A stretch of 64,000 nucleotides of DNA from Hallella multisaccharivorax DSM 17128. GTDB lineage: Bacteria; Bacteroidota; Bacteroidia; Bacteroidales; Bacteroidaceae. The number at the start of each line of letters is the position of its first letter. The first letter of the stretch is position 1. The position numbers and the translations under genes are program-made. Under the pieces are notes generated by a model. It made no database searches. It was not told the origin of the DNA and was given only the letters and a program-made list of their open reading frames with translations. The stretch is taken from NCBI RefSeq assembly GCF_000218235.1, contig NZ_GL945017.1, positions 3,176,422 through 3,240,421 of the forward strand. Direction: 5' to 3'. Shown piece by piece: positions 1 through 8,185 of this stretch.

Positions 1-49
1 CATAACGGCTGCCCATACCGGCAGCTAACAATAATAATGTAGGTTTCAT
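1..49 (-). CDS. Sugar-nucleotide nucleotidyltransferase, N-terminal 16 residues (runs off window)
   Basis: The reverse strand begins with ATG at 47-49 and reads MKPTLLLLAAGMGSRY before the window ends. The LAAGMGSRYGG-type glycine-rich loop is the nucleotide-binding start of the NTP-transferase fold used by glucose-1-phosphate uridylyl- and thymidylyltransferases. A Bacteroidetes -7 element (TACCTTTG, complement of 95-102) lies about 46 bases upstream; no clear -33 box was found. Substrate cannot be told from 16 residues. Confidence 0.7.
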   Translation of the reverse strand, partial: MKPTLLLLAAGMGSRY

Positions 50-121
50 GAATGCGTTTATTTAAAAATTGGTTTTATCCATTCTATTAATATGCAAAGG
101 TAATCTTTTTATGCGATACCA

Positions 122-385
122 TCATAATTTATTACCGTTATTTTGTAATAAGGTCTTTTGGGGAAGGGAAGTTATGTGTTTAAGTATCTCACCGCATCCC
201 TTATATCCTCCATACATTTGAAGAATAGCATAGTAGTCACTTGTCAGTCCATATCGGATGACCCGTTGTACAACAGTCGTAGCCATCTTGTTCCAGTCCC
301 GTTCCGGAGAGTTAAGATCATACTCCCACAGTATTGTGGGAGACACTGTCTGTCTTGGCTGTGATTCAAAGTCGTCAAACCGCAT
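122..385 (-). CDS. Small DUF6922-like protein, probably cut short at the C-terminus
   Basis: An 87-residue protein whose middle (ILWEYDL, then a VVQRVIRYG stretch and a DYYAILQMYGG-like helix) resembles the small Bacteroidetes DUF6922 family, which is often found beside AbiEii-type nucleotidyltransferase toxins. In such proteins I expect a further conserved segment after the LPQK region; here the frame ends LLQNNGNKL and stops, so the tail may be lost. No AbiEii-like partner is visible on either side. A very good promoter sits directly upstream, so it is probably still transcribed. Function unknown; family assignment is by memory of the pattern only. Confidence 0.55.
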   Translation of the reverse strand: MRFDDFESQPRQTVSPTILWEYDLNSPERDWNKMATTVVQRVIRYGLTSDYYAILQMYGGYKGCGEILKHITSLPQKTLLQNNGNKL

Positions 386-410
386 GATATCTTTTATTAA
401 TATCTTATTG

Positions 411-442
411 CAAAGTTAATAAAAACCTTAGAGATGGGCAAA
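411..442 (-). promoter_or_regulatory. Bacteroidetes-type promoter for the DUF6922-like gene
   Basis: On the minus strand TTTG (complement of 439-442) is followed after 20 bases by TAACTTTG (complement of 411-418), an exact match to TTTG-N19/21-TAnnTTTG. Transcription should begin near 404, about 20 bases before the start codon at 385. Confidence 0.7.
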
Positions 443-544
443 TATTCAGCAACCTATTTTACTCTGAGTCATAGAGATAGGTTCCTTTATCATCAGTGAT
501 CATTGTTGGAGCGAAATGCTCCTCATTCGTTTTGCAAAGAGTCC

Positions 545-682
545 ATGGATAAGCTGTCCTTGCATCCTGCACGGGTTAAGACCGATAAGGATAGCTCAAA
601 AGCATTAACATACGGTACTATAAAATGCTATCTTAGAGATGGCAAAAAGAGAATAGATAAGAACCTTAAAACGTTAATTTAG
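545..682 (+). other. Short open frame of 45 codons, possible gene remnant
   Basis: From ATG at 545 the frame reads MDKLSLHPARVKTDKD, continues through a YLRDGKKRIDKNLKTLI ending and stops at 680. The lysine-rich composition loosely resembles the arm-type DNA-binding N-terminus of Bacteroides tyrosine recombinases, but the match is too weak to name it. No promoter or downstream continuation was found. It lies in a 680-base stretch of decayed sequence. Confidence 0.2.
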
Positions 683-732
683 CAATTGCGATTTTTCAGT
701 GTAGAGTTTTACATCTTTATCTATTTACTTTG

Positions 733-917
733 CTGATCGGTCTCAAGACCGTGGCCATGACGCTCCGGCATGATAGTATAGCCTTTGACAACAAACGTCT
801 TCTGGACGAGCCACACCTCGCTGTGGTAATGGGCACTGAAGGTGTGGCGTCGACTCGCTCAATGTCGCAGCTGCCTCAGTCATCGCATGCTGGGTGTTAG
901 ATAACCGAAATAACTGA
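733..917 (+). pseudogene. TrmH/SpoU-family RNA methyltransferase, C-terminal remnant with internal deletion
   Basis: Two frames together read like the C-terminus of a TrmH-family 2'-O-ribose methyltransferase. Frame one (733-843) gives LKTVAMTLRHDSIAFD and ends LAVVMGTEG, the conserved strand before the knot. Frame two (846-917) gives GVDSLNVAAASVIACW, the conserved SAM-binding knot motif. In intact relatives about 20 residues (the DGL...IPMSH segment) lie between GTEG and GVDSLN; here they are deleted and the frame is shifted. No N-terminus or start codon is present. Non-functional remnant. Confidence 0.8.
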
Positions 918-947
918 AAGAAAGAAAAGACTCCTCAGAGAAGTGCG

Positions 948-1038
948 AAAAAATCCGTTTAGGCATTCTCAACACCCTTTCCCCATTAGATTCACCGATT
1001 GAAAAAAAGAGTAAAGATAGAGCCTAAACGGACTTTTT
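948..1038. repeat. MITE-like 91-bp element with 17-bp inverted ends
   Basis: Bases 948-964 (AAAAAATCCGTTTAGGC) are the inverted complement of 1022-1038 with one mismatch (953/1033); 57 bases lie between. The arms are too far apart for an ordinary terminator stem, though it sits 30 bases past the stop codon of the minus-strand HU gene. No clear target-site duplication was seen. It could be a small non-autonomous transposon or a transcription end for hup. Confidence 0.5.
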
Positions 1039-1068
1039 GAAGCCACCTAATGGCGACAACAGTATCAC

Positions 1069-1353
1069 TTAACAGTGCTTGCGACTGTAGAGGTCCATAT
1101 TATCAGAGGCCTTAAAAACTATTTTTTCGTGCGCCTCAATAGTAATCTCCTCTTTTGTACGCGGATTGATACCCTTGCGCTCAGGTACTTGTTTTACAGA
1201 GAAACGTCCGAAATCGGGCAAGGCAAGCTCCTTGTCACCCTTAGTCAGATTGTCGGCTATAGCTCCCAAAACAGCATTGAGGCATTTAGCAGCATCATTC
1301 TTTGAGATCTCCGCACGCTCGGACACTTTTGCAATAAGTTCTGTTCTGTTCAT
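1069..1353 (-). CDS. HU-family DNA-binding protein
   Basis: A 94-residue histone-like protein, the usual length for HU. It starts MNRTELIAKVSERAEISK, and shows the PDFGRFSVK strand and the PRTKEEI arm segment (NPRT; HU family signature GFGxF..K...R.G.NP.T) that inserts into the minor groove. HU dimers bend and compact DNA in the nucleoid. The gene follows glyA after 26 bases on the same strand and is the last gene of the pyrB-pyrI-glyA-hup row. No independent promoter is obvious in the 26-base gap. Confidence 0.93.
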   Translation of the reverse strand: MNRTELIAKVSERAEISKNDAAKCLNAVLGAIADNLTKGDKELALPDFGRFSVKQVPERKGINPRTKEEITIEAHEKIVFKASDNMDLYSRKHC

Positions 1354-1379
1354 TTTCTAATACCTATTTATTTTATTGA

Positions 1380-2660
1380 TTAATAAGCGAAGAGAGGGTA
1401 ATTGTCCATCGTGGCATTTACTTTTTCCCTGACACGACGTATGACTTGTTCGTTCTCAGGGTCAGCCAACACTTCATCGATGAGATCCGCCACGAGATGC
1501 ATCATGTCTTCCTTGGCTCCACGCGTCGTCATGGCAGCTGTGCCGAGACGGATGCCGGAGGTTTGGAAGGCGGAGCGCTCATCGTAAGGCACCTTGTTCT
1601 TGTTGACCGTGATGTCGGCAGCCACCAGGGCGTTCTCTGCCACCTTACCCGTGAGCTCAGGATACTTGGGCCTTAAGTCGAGAAGCATGGAGTGGTTGTC
1701 GGTACCGCCGGAGACGATGGCAAAGCCTTTATCGATGAGATCTTGAGCGAGTACGGCAGCGTTGGTCTTCACCTGCTTGGCATAGTCGATCCATGACGGC
1801 TGGAGGTTCTCGTTGAATCCTACGGCCTTGGCGGCGATAACGTGCTCGAGCGGACCGCCCTGGTTGCCGGGGAAGACAGCGGAGTTGATGAGTTGGCTCA
1901 TCTTCTTCAGTTCGCCCTTCTTTGTTCTTACCCCCCAGGGGTTGTCGAAGTCTTGGCCCATGAGGATAACACCGCCACGTGGGCCGCGCAGCGTCTTGTG
2001 GGTCGTCGTAGTAACGATATGTGCATATTTCACGGGATTATTAAGCAGCCCTGCGGCGATAAGTCCGGCGGGGTGCGCCATGTCGATCATGAGCAGGGCT
2101 CCGACCTTGTCAGCGATCTTGCGCATGCGCTCATAGTCCCATTCACGGCTGTAGGCCGAGCCGCCGCCGATAATAAGTTTCGGCTTGTTCTCCAGGGCCA
2201 GGCGCTCCATCTCGTCATAGTCGACACGTCCCGTCTCGCGGTTCAGCGTGTATCCGATATGATGATAGAGTATACCGGAGGTATTGACACTCGAACCGTG
2301 TGAGAGGTGTCCGCCTTGGTCGAGATCGAGCCCCATGAATGTGTCGCCGGGCTTGAGTACGGCTAAGAGCACCGCTTGGTTGGCCTGCGCACCCGAGTGA
2401 GGCTGTACGTTGGCAAACTCAGCGCCGAAGAGTTTTTTCACACGGTCGATAGCAAGCTGCTCTACTTGGTCTACAACCTGGCAGCCACCGTAATAGCGTT
2501 TGCCTGGAAGACCCTCGGCATATTTGTTAGTCAGATAACTGCCCATAGCGGCCATGACTTCGTCGGAGACGAAGTTTTCGCTGGCGATGAGTTCCATTCC
2601 CCTGAGCTGACGTTGATGTTCCTGCTCAATGAGGTCGAAAACCTGATTGTCTTTCTGCAT
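1380..2660 (-). CDS. glyA: Serine hydroxymethyltransferase
   Basis: A 426-residue PLP enzyme that converts serine and tetrahydrofolate to glycine and 5,10-methylene-tetrahydrofolate, the main cytoplasmic source of one-carbon units. Visible marks are [12 protein letters not shown] near the N-terminus, the [15 protein letters not shown] segment, and the PLP-lysine motif [14 protein letters not shown]. Length is typical (about 420). It lies 46 bases after pyrI and 26 before hup on the same strand, so it may be co-transcribed with pyrimidine genes; a TATATTTC sequence just before its start could be a weak internal promoter. Confidence 0.97.
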   Translation of the reverse strand: MQKDNQVFDLIEQEHQRQLRGMELIASENFVSDEVMAAMGSYLTNKYAEGLPGKRYYGGCQVVDQVEQLAIDRVKKLFGAEFANVQPHSGAQANQAVLLAVLKPGDTFMGLDLDQGGHLSHGSSVNTSGILYHHIGYTLNRETGRVDYDEMERLALENKPKLIIGGGSAYSREWDYERMRKIADKVGALLMIDMAHPAGLIAAGLLNNPVKYAHIVTTTTHKTLRGPRGGVILMGQDFDNPWGVRTKKGELKKMSQLINSAVFPGNQGGPLEHVIAAKAVGFNENLQPSWIDYAKQVKTNAAVLAQDLIDKGFAIVSGGTDNHSMLLDLRPKYPELTGKVAENALVAADITVNKNKVPYDERSAFQTSGIRLGTAAMTTRGAKEDMMHLVADLIDEVLADPENEQVIRRVREKVNATMDNYPLFAY

Positions 2661-2706
2661 TTTCCTAAGATTTAGAGGTTAAAAATGTTGGAAATATATT
2701 GGTTAG

Positions 2707-3159
2707 TTACACCAATGTCACACTGTCAAGCCGCTGCTCTTTGTCGCAATAGTGACATCTGACAAGGCCTTTGACCTTGTCTATCGTGAAATAGGTCTTC
2801 ATCGGCTCATTGTTGGTGATGCATTTCGGATTGTTACACTTGATGATACCGCGAAGCTCTTCCGGAGTCTCCACTCGCTTTTTCTCCACAACCCCATAGT
2901 TGTGGATAGTGTTAAGCACGATGTTAGGAGCCACGACAGAGAGCCGGTTGATCTCCTCATCAGTGAAATATTTATCTGCGATTTTTATGATGCCCTTCCG
3001 CCCAAGCTTGCTTGACGGCAGGTTGTAGCCGATGGTGACGGGCGTGCTGATCTCTTCCAAGCGGAGGAGCCTGACGACCTGATAGGTCTTGTCGGCAGGT
3101 ATATGGTCGATAACGGTGCCGTTCTCAATAGCGGCTACCTGAAGTTCTTTCTTTGCCAT
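2707..3159 (-). CDS. pyrI: Aspartate carbamoyltransferase regulatory subunit
   Basis: A 150-residue regulatory chain of ATCase. The N-terminal allosteric domain ([17 protein letters not shown]) binds CTP/ATP, and the C-terminal zinc domain carries the four cysteines (CNNPKCIT, then CHYCDKE) that dock it onto the PyrB trimer. It starts 3 bases after the end of pyrB, as in the classical pyrBI pair, so translation is probably coupled. Confidence 0.96.
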   Translation of the reverse strand: MAKKELQVAAIENGTVIDHIPADKTYQVVRLLRLEEISTPVTIGYNLPSSKLGRKGIIKIADKYFTDEEINRLSVVAPNIVLNTIHNYGVVEKKRVETPEELRGIIKCNNPKCITNNEPMKTYFTIDKVKGLVRCHYCDKEQRLDSVTLV

Positions 3160-3162
3160 TTC

Positions 3163-4110
3163 TTATCCGATAATAGTTTTGTCTTTCTTGATGTCGTCGA
3201 GGGTGATGCCGAGGCAATAGCAGTAGATAGCCTCACGGGCGAAGAGACCGTTTTTAGCCTGCTGGATGTAATAGGCATGCGGGTTGTCGTCCACATCATA
3301 CGCTATCTCATTGACGCGCGGCAAAGGATGCATGATCTTCATATTAGGCTTCACCTGTCCGAGCATGGCATTGTGGAGGATGTAGATATTCTTCACACGC
3401 TCATACTCCATAAGATCAGAGAAACGCTCTTTCTGTACACGGGTCATATAAAGAATATCGGCATCGGCAATCTCTTCCTGCGTGAACTCCGAATGCTCCA
3501 CATAGCGGATACCATGAGCCAGACAATACTCTTTGTACTCTTCCGGCATGGCCAGCTCCTTTGGTGCAATGAAATGGAAGGTTGGATTGAAGTGGCGCAT
3601 GGCCATGATGAGGGAGTGGACGGTACGGCCGTACTTGAGGTCGCCGACGAGATAGATGTTGAGATTCTCCAGCGTGCCTTGCGTCTTGTAGATGCTGTAG
3701 AGGTCGAGCAAGCACTGCGAGGGGTGCATGTGGGCGCCGTCGCCGGCATTGACGATGGGCACGGGGGCTACCTCGGAGGCATACTGGGCGGCGCCCTCAA
3801 TGAAGTGGCGCATGACAATGACATCGGCATAGTTGCTCACCATGAGGATGGTGTCCTTCAGTGTCTCGCCTTTTGTTGTGCTCGAGGTCTTGGCATCAGA
3901 GAATCCTATGACGCGGGCACCGAGGCGGTTGGCAGCTGTCTGGAACGACAGTTGAGTACGGGTGGATGGCTCAAAGAAGAGCGTGGCGACGACCTTGCCC
4001 TTGAGTAGCTCGCGGTTGGGATGACGCTCAAACTCTCCCGCCATTTTCAAGAGATAGAGCAATTGCTCTTTGTCAAGATCAGCAATCGTGACGAAATTGC
4101 GTTTTTCCAT
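3163..4110 (-). CDS. pyrB: Aspartate carbamoyltransferase catalytic subunit
   Basis: A 315-residue enzyme for the committed step of pyrimidine synthesis: carbamoyl phosphate plus aspartate to carbamoyl aspartate. The carbamoyl-phosphate loop [11 protein letters not shown] and the [10 protein letters not shown] and [10 protein letters not shown] motifs are intact. Paired with pyrI immediately downstream. A -7 element (TATCTTTG) lies about 55 bases upstream. The trace of another gene, a sulfatase remnant, begins 118 bases upstream. Confidence 0.97.
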   Translation of the reverse strand: MEKRNFVTIADLDKEQLLYLLKMAGEFERHPNRELLKGKVVATLFFEPSTRTQLSFQTAANRLGARVIGFSDAKTSSTTKGETLKDTILMVSNYADVIVMRHFIEGAAQYASEVAPVPIVNAGDGAHMHPSQCLLDLYSIYKTQGTLENLNIYLVGDLKYGRTVHSLIMAMRHFNPTFHFIAPKELAMPEEYKEYCLAHGIRYVEHSEFTQEEIADADILYMTRVQKERFSDLMEYERVKNIYILHNAMLGQVKPNMKIMHPLPRVNEIAYDVDDNPHAYYIQQAKNGLFAREAIYCYCLGITLDDIKKDKTIIG

Positions 4111-4164
4111 TACAGTGGGTTGTATATTGTGGAATGTATATCTGCGTTGTTATGAATGTTGCAG

Positions 4165-4172
4165 CAAAGATA
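4165..4172 (-). promoter_or_regulatory. -7 element upstream of pyrB
   Basis: The complement reads TATCTTTG, a perfect TAnnTTTG. No TTTG was found at the usual 19-21 base distance, so this is a partial promoter match. It would give a leader of about 45 bases for pyrB. Confidence 0.4.
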
Positions 4173-4227
4173 CAAAGAAAAACGTAAAGACCCGTGTCTT
4201 GCCATCTTATTTTTTTTCAAAATTGTT

Positions 4228-4623
4228 TCAATAAGGAAGCTCGGAAGCTTTTACGATTTGTCTGAGGAGCGACTGCAACTTAAAAAGCGTGTCAGGATAA
4301 GATGTCGCTACATTCTCATCCTCATGGATGTCATTGCCTATTTTGTAGAGTTGCGGAGTCGGCAAGTACCCCGTCTCTATATTCTCCGCTTTCATCAAAG
4401 GAACGGGTGTATCACTTGGTTGAATATACTTCCACTCATGCGTCCTCAGGGAAAGTGTATGATCGACAGCCTCCTCCACCACATGGGTCCCTCCTTCGAA
4501 AGCACTGTATTTATTGCCTCTCAGGGGTCCTACCGGCCTATGCCCGTTTAGCATCTCTGCGGCCTGGTCCTCATAGCCGTCGTTGACAACAGGTCCGTTA
4601 TATGACATTAGGGCGATTGTCAT
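4228..4623 (-). pseudogene. Arylsulfatase-family remnant (C-terminal part with large internal deletion)
   Basis: A 131-codon open frame reads NGPVVNDGYEDQAAEML and GPLRGNKYSAFEGGTHV, the region after the catalytic half of formylglycine sulfatases, then jumps to LRTHEWKYIQPSD and a PQLYKIGNDIHEDENVA ending typical of the sulfatase C-terminus. Between GGT and the RT.EWKYI strand intact relatives have roughly 80-100 more residues. The N-terminal half, including the C/S-x-P-x-R modification site, is absent, and the usual DNG is YNG here. Not a working enzyme. It lies just before the SusC/SusD region, suggesting the locus once handled a sulfated glycan. Confidence 0.8.
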
Positions 4624-4826
4624 TAGGAGCCCCCGCTGCCTTTGAACAGATTAATGCTATGGATGCACAATAAATCTTTTATGCGTAGGATTATTTTTAT
4701 ATTAGGTATTAAAGAAATAGCTGTCGCAAAATTAATCAAACTTTCTATAAATAAATAATAAAAATGAAAGAAAGTACCCCTGCATCATAAAAAATAGCCG
4801 GACTGACTAAGATAATTCACAAAACA
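4624..4826. other. Intergenic, no gene seen
   Basis: AT-rich sequence between the sulfatase remnant and the first SusC promoter. I see no coding frame, stable hairpin or repeat in it. Confidence 0.5.
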
Positions 4827-4858
4827 TTTGTATTATTCTATAATGTTTTGTAATTTTG
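4827..4858 (+). promoter_or_regulatory. Promoter of the first SusC/SusD pair
   Basis: TTTG at 4827-4830, 20 bases, then TAATTTTG at 4851-4858: an exact Bacteroidetes promoter. Transcription should begin near 4865, leaving an untranslated leader of about 90 bases before the ATG at 4956, long enough to hold post-transcriptional control. Confidence 0.75.
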
Positions 4859-4955
4859 CAAGCTGACAAACTGAAGAGCAAGGTAAATACAGGAGAGAGC
4901 GGTTTCCATGTATTACCGGATTATTATAATATAACAGTATCAACAAAAAAGACCT

Positions 4956-7900
4956 ATGATGAAAAGTCATTATCAATTGGGATTACTGGCCATCCTTGCA
5001 ACCATAGCGGGGGGGGGTAGCGTTTCCGCAGCTTCTTCTGTGGATGCGACCGCCATCACGCAGCAGGATGGACAGTGTACAGGTGTGGTGAAAGACGGCA
5101 ATGGCGAGCCTGTCATCGGTGCCTCCGTCTTCGTGAAAGGTACACGCAACGGAGCCGTCACCGACCTTGACGGACGCTTCTCCCTCACAGGTGTCAAGCG
5201 GGGATCTGCCCTTCACATCAGTTACGTGGGTTACAACGACAGGGATGTCGTGTGGGACGGTTCGGCACTCAACGTCATCCTGACGGACAACGAGCGATCG
5301 CTTAATGAGGTTGTCGTCGTTGGTTTCGGCACCCAGAAGAAAGCCAACCTCACCGGAGCCGTAGCCACCATCGATGCCAAGAATCTCGTCTCCCGACCTG
5401 TCAACTCAGCTATCGATGCCATGCAGGGCATGATCCCTGGCATGAACTTCTCCATCGGCAGTGGAGGCGGAGCACTCAACTCGAACACGAGGTACAACAT
5501 CCGCGGTACGGGGACCATTGGTGCGGGCTCGTCCGTGGCGCCGCTTGTGCTCATCGACGGTATGGAGGGTGACCTCAACGCCATCAACCCACAGGATATC
5601 GACAACATTTCCGTGCTGAAGGATGCGGCCTCCTCGTCCATCTACGGTTCGCGTGCCGCAGGCGGTGTGATCCTCGTTACCACGAAGAGCGGCAAAGCAG
5701 GAAAGACCACGGTGAACTACAACAATAACTTCCGCTTCAACTCGCCGGAGAACATGCCTCACCAGCTCGACTCCTACAACTGGGCACTATATATGAACGC
5801 TGCCAGCATCAATGCCGGCTCAGGCACCTGGTTCTCGGACAACAAGCTTGCGGACATTAAGAAAGCACAGAGTGACCCCACGATGCGGACCATGTTTGCC
5901 AACGCCCAAGGCCGTTGGGAAATATGGGATGCCAACGACCTACTTCCCATCGCCAACCATGACTGGCTGCGCACCTGCTTTGGCAACGGCTTCTCGCAGG
6001 AGCACAACGTCAGCGTCAATGGCGGTACCGACAGGGTGCATTACTACTTCTCCGGCAACTTCCTCAACCGCAGGGGTCTGCTGAAGTACGGCACAGACAA
6101 ACGCAACCGTTATACCATCACCTCAAAGGTGGATGCACAGATTACTAATTGGGCTAAACTGACATACAACATGCGTTTCGCGCGCACCGACTACAACCAG
6201 CCCACGATGCTCGATGACCTCTATTATCATAATATGTGCCGTTACTGGCCTATCATCCCTGTCTATGATCCCAACGGCCATTTCGTCGTGACAGGCTCCA
6301 ACCCGGGCGACCTCGTCAATGGCGGTGACACACGTGAGCAGACGGATGTGAACTCCCATCAGCTCTCCCTGCAGCTCACACCGCTCAATGGACTTGTCAT
6401 CAATGCCGAGTTTAACTACAGCATCACCAACTACAATCAGCATGTAGACTGGCAGACCACTTATGGCTATGACGTGAACAATGTGCCTTACGTGTTCAAC
6501 AATCCAAACAATGCAGTAAAAGAATATGCCCGCAAAACCAACTATTTCAATCCGAATATTTATGCGGACTACAGCTTCACACTCGCCAACGACCATCACT
6601 TCAAGGTGATGGCCGGTTACCAAAGCGAGGAGCTGCACCAACGCTGGATCCAAGGACAGCAATCCGGCATCATCGCCAATCTCCCCACACTACATACCAC
6701 AGCTACAAACCCGTCCGTTGACGGGAAGTATGACGAGTGGGCTACGATGGGCGTCTTCGGGCGCCTGAACTATGACTATCAGGGCAGGTACCTCGTTGAG
6801 GGCAACTTGCGCTATGACGGTACGTCCCGCTTCCTCAAGGACAACCGCTGGGTATGGTCACCGTCCTTCTCGCTGGGCTGGAACATCGCCCGGGAGAACT
6901 TCTGGAAACCTATTGAGCAATATATCAACCTCCTCAAGTTCCGCTTCTCTTGGGGTAAGCTCGGCAACCAGAACACGGACAGTTGGTATCCGTTCTATTC
7001 TACGGTAGGTTACAGCAACCAGGCCGGAACATGGCTCGTAGGCGGCAAGAAACAGAATATCTCCAGTATGCCGGCGCTTGTCTCCTCGACGCTGACTTGG
7101 GAAAAGAACCGCACCATCAACTATGGTGTCGACTGGGGCGCTTTCAACAACCGCCTGACCGGCAGCTTCGAGCTCTTCTCACGCAAGACTTACGACATGG
7201 TAGGCCCTGCTCCTGAGCTTCCTGCCATCCTCGGTACGGATGCGCCGAAGGTAAACAATCTCGATATGACCTCCCGCGGCTTCGACCTGCAGATAAGCTG
7301 GCGCGACCGCATCAAGGACTTCAACTATGGCGTGATACTGACCATGACGGATGGTCGCGTCAAGATCGACAAGTATCCTAATCCCTCCAAGACGCTCAGC
7401 ATGTACTATAAGGGTGCTTACCTCGGCGATATTTGGGGTTACACCACTGTGGGCATTGCCAAGACCGATGAAGAAATGGCAGAACACTTGAAGAAAGCTG
7501 ACCAGAGCGCTATAGGCAGCAACTGGGCTGCCGGTGATATCATGTACGCTGACCTTGACGGAGACGGAAAAGTGAATGGAGGCGAAGGCACGGCAGACAA
7601 GTCGGGTGACCGTCGCATCATCGGAAACTCAACACCGCGTTACAACTTCGGTCTCAACCTCACGGCAGCCTGGAAAGGTTTCGACCTGAAGGTGTTTTTC
7701 CAAGGTACGCTTAAGCGTGACTATGCTCCGGGGGCAAGCGATGCCGTGTTCTGGGGTGCCTGCGGCATCGGCAAATGGCAGGCTACAGGGTTCAAGCAGC
7801 ATCTCGACTTCTTCCGCAGTGATCCGAATGACCCATTGGGACAGAACCTCGACAGCTACTATCCGCGCGCCAACTGGAACGGCGGCCGTAACAACCAGAC

Positions 7901-8156
7901 CCAGACTAAGTATCTTCAAAACGCAGCCTACTGCCGCCTGAAGAACCTCACCATCGGCTATACCATTCCGCAAAATATCACACGCCGCTTTTATGTGCAG
8001 AACCTCCGTGTGTTCTTCTCGGCTGAGAATCTCTTTACCATCACAAGCTTCACCAAGCTCGGTGACCCGGAGATCATCGATGCCAGCGGATGGGGATTCT
8101 CGAAGGCCTATCCCTTGACAAGGAACTTCGCTTTCGGTCTTAGTGTAACGCTTTAG
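4956..8156 (+). CDS. SusC/RagA-type TonB-dependent receptor (first pair)
   Basis: A 1,066-residue outer-membrane importer for glycans or other large nutrients. Order: signal peptide (1-25, ends VSAAS), CarboxypepD-regulatory-like domain (about 40-112, GVVKDGNGEPVIGASVFV), TonB box region (LNEVVVVGFGTQKK, about 115-130), plug (to about 250, with SVLKDAASSSIYGSRAAGG), then a 22-strand barrel ending in an aromatic-poor GLSVTL. The neighbour SusD forms the lid. No anti-sigma or FecR gene is adjacent. Unusual: codons 18-21 of the signal peptide contain nine consecutive Gs, making the gene a candidate for on/off switching by slippage. Ligand unknown. Confidence 0.95.
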   Translation: MMKSHYQLGLLAILATIAGGGSVSAASSVDATAITQQDGQCTGVVKDGNGEPVIGASVFVKGTRNGAVTDLDGRFSLTGVKRGSALHISYVGYNDRDVVWDGSALNVILTDNERSLNEVVVVGFGTQKKANLTGAVATIDAKNLVSRPVNSAIDAMQGMIPGMNFSIGSGGGALNSNTRYNIRGTGTIGAGSSVAPLVLIDGMEGDLNAINPQDIDNISVLKDAASSSIYGSRAAGGVILVTTKSGKAGKTTVNYNNNFRFNSPENMPHQLDSYNWALYMNAASINAGSGTWFSDNKLADIKKAQSDPTMRTMFANAQGRWEIWDANDLLPIANHDWLRTCFGNGFSQEHNVSVNGGTDRVHYYFSGNFLNRRGLLKYGTDKRNRYTITSKVDAQITNWAKLTYNMRFARTDYNQPTMLDDLYYHNMCRYWPIIPVYDPNGHFVVTGSNPGDLVNGGDTREQTDVNSHQLSLQLTPLNGLVINAEFNYSITNYNQHVDWQTTYGYDVNNVPYVFNNPNNAVKEYARKTNYFNPNIYADYSFTLANDHHFKVMAGYQSEELHQRWIQGQQSGIIANLPTLHTTATNPSVDGKYDEWATMGVFGRLNYDYQGRYLVEGNLRYDGTSRFLKDNRWVWSPSFSLGWNIARENFWKPIEQYINLLKFRFSWGKLGNQNTDSWYPFYSTVGYSNQAGTWLVGGKKQNISSMPALVSSTLTWEKNRTINYGVDWGAFNNRLTGSFELFSRKTYDMVGPAPELPAILGTDAPKVNNLDMTSRGFDLQISWRDRIKDFNYGVILTMTDGRVKIDKYPNPSKTLSMYYKGAYLGDIWGYTTVGIAKTDEEMAEHLKKADQSAIGSNWAAGDIMYADLDGDGKVNGGEGTADKSGDRRIIGNSTPRYNFGLNLTAAWKGFDLKVFFQGTLKRDYAPGASDAVFWGACGIGKWQATGFKQHLDFFRSDPNDPLGQNLDSYYPRANWNGGRNNQTQTKYLQNAAYCRLKNLTIGYTIPQNITRRFYVQNLRVFFSAENLFTITSFTKLGDPEIIDASGWGFSKAYPLTRNFAFGLSVTL
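5009..5017 (+). repeat. Homopolymer of nine Gs within the SusC signal peptide
   Basis: Nine Gs encode part of Ala18-Gly19-Gly20-Gly21. With nine, the receptor frame is open. Ten Gs would create TAG directly after the run; eight would shift into a frame that stops at a TGA about 25 codons on. Runs this long are otherwise absent from intact genes in the window (next longest seen is six). Confidence 0.85.
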
Positions 8157-8185
8157 TCAATCTTGTTAATCTAAGTAAGAATATT

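Noticed and set aside
3103..4008. 301-codon open frame opposite pyrB
   Set aside because: pyrB on the other strand is intact and strongly conserved; the opposite frame shows no family motif and is a codon-bias shadow.
4156..4551. 131-codon plus-strand frame opposite the sulfatase remnant
   Set aside because: The minus strand carries clear sulfatase motifs, so this is its shadow.
6123..6662. 179-codon open frame opposite the first SusC
   Set aside because: Lies wholly inside a conserved receptor gene and has no recognisable protein features.
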